This document shows, in pieces, positions 59,316 to 64,000 of a stretch of 64,000 nt of DNA; positions within the stretch are counted from its first letter, which is position 1; the number at the start of each line of letters is the position of its first letter. The stretch is from assembly GCA_036768485.1 (NCBI GenBank), contig JAVLUZ010000145.1, forward strand, positions 1,808,785-1,872,784. The letters are read 5' to 3'. Source of the DNA: Mermis nigrescens (taxonomy: Eukaryota; Nematoda; Enoplea; Mermithida; Mermithidae). A program made the translations under genes and the position numbers. The notes under the pieces were generated by a model. That model was not told the origin of the DNA. It saw nothing but the letters and a program-made list of their open reading frames with translations, and did not search any database.

Positions 59316-60010
59316 TATCGCACTATAAAAATTAAAAAGATTTCCGAAAAAGTTACGAAAAGGAAGAACGTGCATACATTCATTCAGAATGTGAGAGATC
59401 TAAAAAACGACGATATGATGTAAGCTGCTAATAAAATCTCGGTGACAATGAATAGTTGATATAAATTTTCAAACAGTGTTGCCATTTGCACAGGAAAAAT
59501 TGCACGAGAAGAGAAGAACGATAACAACCAAAACAAATCGTTCCGGAAATCAGAACATATAATTTTTCTTTTTAAAAACACTAATTTTTCTGATGATTTA
59601 TACCGTTTATGAAATCAACATTTTTAATAATTCATTTATTGATTCATTGTGGCTGTAATTTATATAAAGAATTTAGTAACTTGGGGTATTTGCATAAATT
59701 TCAGCTTAATGTGCATGTCTATATTGTACAGTTTTGTTTTTGCTTTCTGCAACTAGCGTGAATTCAAGTTTATAGGAAACATTGATTTCAGAATCTTAAC
59801 CACAATGAAAACGAATTAATTTTCTGGTAGCCAATTTTTTATTTTATAGAAATACACTCCTAAAAAAGGATGGAGTTCTTCGAATTTTGTAAAAGTATCC
59901 TTATCTTCAACGTTTTAGCGCGATAAATATACGAATATCATCAGTTTGGCAATTCTATTATCTTTGCACTCTCTTTCCCGAAATTTCTAGTTTAAGTTAT
60001 ATTTGTGTGA
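59316..60010. other. no supported gene
   Basis: A 65-codon minus frame (59384-59581) ends in a hydrophobic run but has no partner exon. Confidence 0.35.
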
Positions 60011-60394
60011 CTATCTGATTATTTTCTTACTGCTATTTAAGACAAGGGGCGCTTTCCGTGCATTCAAGCTTTGCTGCGCAGATGCTTTTAGGCTTTGAAT
60101 TAACTATAATCCCTTATCTAAATATAATGTTACTTGAATTTTTACTACGATATCATGTAATTTCTACAACTGCTTTTATGTACTGCCTTTTTATATAGAT
60201 GCTTAGGATGTGCAGCCAAAACAACTCATGTGTGTTTTATACCTTACCATATTGCGCTGCATGTCCTTAATTGCCTTCTGATCTTTCACTTGCTTTTTCT
60301 GAAAAATGTACATGAATCAAAAGTCACAGATTTCTTATAGTAATAATTCATCTCTTACCAGTTGTTTGTTCAATGAGGCTTTCCGGATTCCGGT
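60011..60394 (-). CDS. candidate micro-exon gene, 3' part
   Basis: Proposed minus-strand exons: 60394-60359 (36 nt, after TTCATAG; TGIRKASLNKQL; donor CTG|GTAAGA), intron of 60 bp ending TTTTTCAG, 60298-60248 (51 nt; KKQVKDQKAIKDMQRNM; donor ATG|GTAAGG), and less surely 60073-60011 (QSLNARKAPLVLNSSKKIIR and stop). The first two join in phase 0 into a charged, probably helical segment. A competing reading of the region just upstream as a membrane receptor tail was rejected because it ignores these splice sites. No family recognised. Confidence 0.33.
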
Positions 60395-60410
60395 CTATGA
60401 AGGAATCATT

Positions 60411-61314
60411 TCTTTCAGTCATCGTGTAATTTACGAAAAAGAATCTTATTTCACGATGCACATTATTCAGACAAAAAAATAGTGGATTGGAAGTCAGAAT
60501 TATATGCACAGTACAGCTAAAAGATTCGGCTGCCCAAAAAATCATTCGCACTTTTTAATCTATATAATAACCCAGAAAATTCTGAAAAGAGTAAACAATT
60601 GTGACAACTTGATTCTGGGATGTGGATTCAAAAGTAGAAGGAGCGGGCTAGGAAATAGCTACCCATGTAAATGCTTGAAATCGCAAAAATCTCATGAAAA
60701 TAAGACTTTCTCTAACAAACACAAAAATCGAAGTATATTCTGTTCCCTCTGAAAAAAGAGGAGTCCTAGCAAAAGATTTCTCACTGGTTTGCGTGGTTAA
60801 TAGTAAATATCATTGAATATCAACATCGTATCTTTCTGACAGTATTTAATCAATATTAAGTCTATCGTAAGCCCCTTAGTGAATGAATTATGACGGATCA
60901 TGCTGTTTATCATTGCAATAGAATTAAAACATGTCAGCGTACATGTAATGAGGTGATAGGGTGATACTAAAAAAAGATTCGATCGTCCTTCATTCCCCCC
61001 AAGATTCCAAACTTTTAACCCCCGCCCCGATGTTTGAAAAAATGGAATATTTCAGCCATTTTGAGAAAAAATTGGATATTTTGGCCGTTTTGAGCTAAAG
61101 TTGAAGTCATTTAGCCACCTACCCTCGCCTGAAAATGACAATGGACTTCCTTCTCAAAATTTCAGCCATTACATGTATGCAGGTCAAGCTCCTGCTTTGG
61201 CGACCTCTAAAACTTATTCAAATTTTCGTTTCATTTTTATGCACTGTTGTATTCGTTTGCATAGTAATGTTACTGATTATTTTTGAATGTATCCCAGATT
61301 CTTTCAGTGATGAC
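60411..61314. other. no confirmed gene; possible plus-strand membrane exon
   Basis: After an acceptor-like TTACATGTATGCAG at 61181 the plus frame reads a hydrophobic span (FVSFLCTVVFVCIVMLLIIF) and is cut by the MITE at 61315. The left part (61020-61100) has repeated TTTCAGCCATTTTGAG phrases and looks repetitive. Confidence 0.3.
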
Positions 61315-61596
61315 CACACATGGGCGTGTGGGGGTTTGTGGGGTGTATGCACCCCACCAGAAGTTGAATACCCACCCTCATAAATCAAAATACCCCCCAG
61401 AATTCAATTTTTGAATATTGTTTTGCTTTTTCAGCGATTTTGTGATGCTATTGGATAGTGTTTGATGAGAAACGTCGAAAAATGGTGTTTCTTTCGCCAT
61501 ACGACCACTTTTAAGACAATGTGTTGACCTTTGGAAATTTTTTCATCCGCTAGAAATTTTTTCATCCCCCCAGAATTTCGGTGCTGCTCACCTATG
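61315..61596 (-). mobile_element. hAT-M1 MITE copy 21
   Basis: CACACATGGGCGTG start, GCTGCTCACCTATG end; flanks GTGATGAC / GTGCTTAC (6 of 8). Confidence 0.9.
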
Positions 61597-61854
61597 GTGC
61601 TTACCTATTTGTACATGTTTAGTGCCTTGCTGCACTTCTTGCTATCGCTACATCATTCTTTCGGATTTGCATTCACTTAAGCTTAGTGAACAGATTGATT
61701 TGTCGCTTTTACAATCAGCTGAAGCACAACTTCCTTTTATAGGCCGCAGAAAGTACTTCGATTCTTATGTTGCTTAGAAAAAGACTGGGTTTTAGCAGAT
61801 CCTCATGATTTTTTGCGCGCATGTGACTTTTTAACAGTCATTCCATTTATATCT

Positions 61855-63272
<1,418 letters not shown>

Positions 63273-63279
63273 CTGAAAA

Positions 63280-64000
63280 AAGACAATATTTGAGCCGGGC
63301 GAAAAGTATAGATACACAATTATCATTCCAAATTAACTGACAAGCACAAACTGTAGCCATGAAAAACATGATTTCATGCTATCTCCGTCATATACATAGC
63401 TAAAAAGACGTTGATGACCAGGGCGGCCAATTGCCATGAATTGTGAAAATACATGTATTATTATAAGCACACATGCACATTGGGGTGGGAGGTGTATGTG
63501 TGGGGAGATCCCTCGACCACAACTTCTGAAAGTCATGCTCAGGCCATTTGCGGACCAAAATCTTTTGTTGGAATTACATATGAAAGTGCGCCACACGATG
63601 CCAAGCAGTGTAATGTGAAATATTTTTTGAGCAGCACTTTGTCCATTCATCCATTCCACCTTTTGTCCATTATTCTGTGCATGTTTGATAGTTCAAGTCT
63701 TTATTAAGCATTTTTACGGCTTGTGACGGGGAGAGGGGTAAGGAACGACAAAGGTACCTGAAAAATTAACATAAACTCATTATTCTAGCGCTATAATTAG
63801 CCATATAAATTAATAATTCACACCCCCCTCCCCGGCAAAAAAAAGCTCGGTTTACCCTATTCCCAGGTTTTGACCGTGTGCATGTATGCCTACAAAGGTT
63901 CCACCCAATGAAAAAGCTGAAAATTCTTAAAGCAATCCGATTTTGAAAATAGCAAAGTTTTATAAATACAGAGCAAAAAAATAAAACTAGTTCTAAAAAC
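63280..64000. other. no confirmed gene
   Basis: An 84-codon plus frame at 63453-63707 (AICGPKSFVGITYESAPHDAK) and a minus frame overlapping it were both considered; neither has confirming signals. Confidence 0.35.

Noticed and set aside
60348..60551. Minus frame resembling the last membrane helix of a 7TM receptor (NPLFFCLNNVHREIR).
   Set aside because: No other helix is present, and strong splice sites inside the frame (CATAG acceptor, GTAAGA donor) give a different, in-phase reading.

Overview
The window is AT-rich, repeat-laden nuclear DNA, most likely from an invertebrate animal. There is no operon structure, no dense coding and no rRNA or tRNA gene that I can recognise. Coding signals are two small secreted-peptide genes, AATAAA poly(A) signals and a few candidate micro-exons bounded by GT..AG sites with introns of about 45-120 bp. 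The species cannot be fixed from the sequence alone. Almost every long open reading frame lies in repeats or has no supporting feature.

Layout. 1-750: two dispersed repeats. 1.0-4.0 kb: a broken non-LTR retrotransposon (reverse transcriptase motifs still readable) split by a 1 kb insertion. 4.4-7.9 kb: a MITE, four hairpins and a minisatellite. 9-17.7 kb: seven copies of one short transposon family (hAT-M1), with the first Cys-rich secreted peptide gene (11204-11443) directly beside one of them. 18.8-19.0 kb: its paralogue (18800-19039). 20.7-21.5 kb: a palindromic element, followed by a complete hAT-M2 MITE. 25.0-28.1 kb: a large composite fold-back element made of tandem units in opposite orientation, holding a second inverted-repeat element, which itself holds an hAT-M1 copy. 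29-40 kb: candidate micro-exons on the minus strand, a second palindromic element of the 20.7 kb family, and an 850 bp palindrome at 37.9-38.8 kb. 42.5-49.2 kb: a fold-back element with 'GGGGACAAATTGTGG'-like subrepeats, tandem R8 repeats, and M1, M2 and M4 MITEs. 51.6-59.3 kb: further hAT-M1 copies, including one inside another. 60-63.3 kb: the best candidate micro-exon genes (minus strand) and a 650 bp AAT microsatellite.

The main result is structural. At least four non-autonomous families (M1, M2, M4, M5) have terminal inverted repeats and 8 bp target duplications typical of hAT transposons. M1 alone has 21 copies, 14 with duplications identical or differing by one base. Together with six or more long palindromes this explains most of the sequence. 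On the gene side, two tandem-oriented 79-residue secreted peptides with eight conserved cysteines form a small family that I do not recognise. A set of tiny candidate exons suggests genes that ORF-based annotation would miss; these are offered at low confidence.
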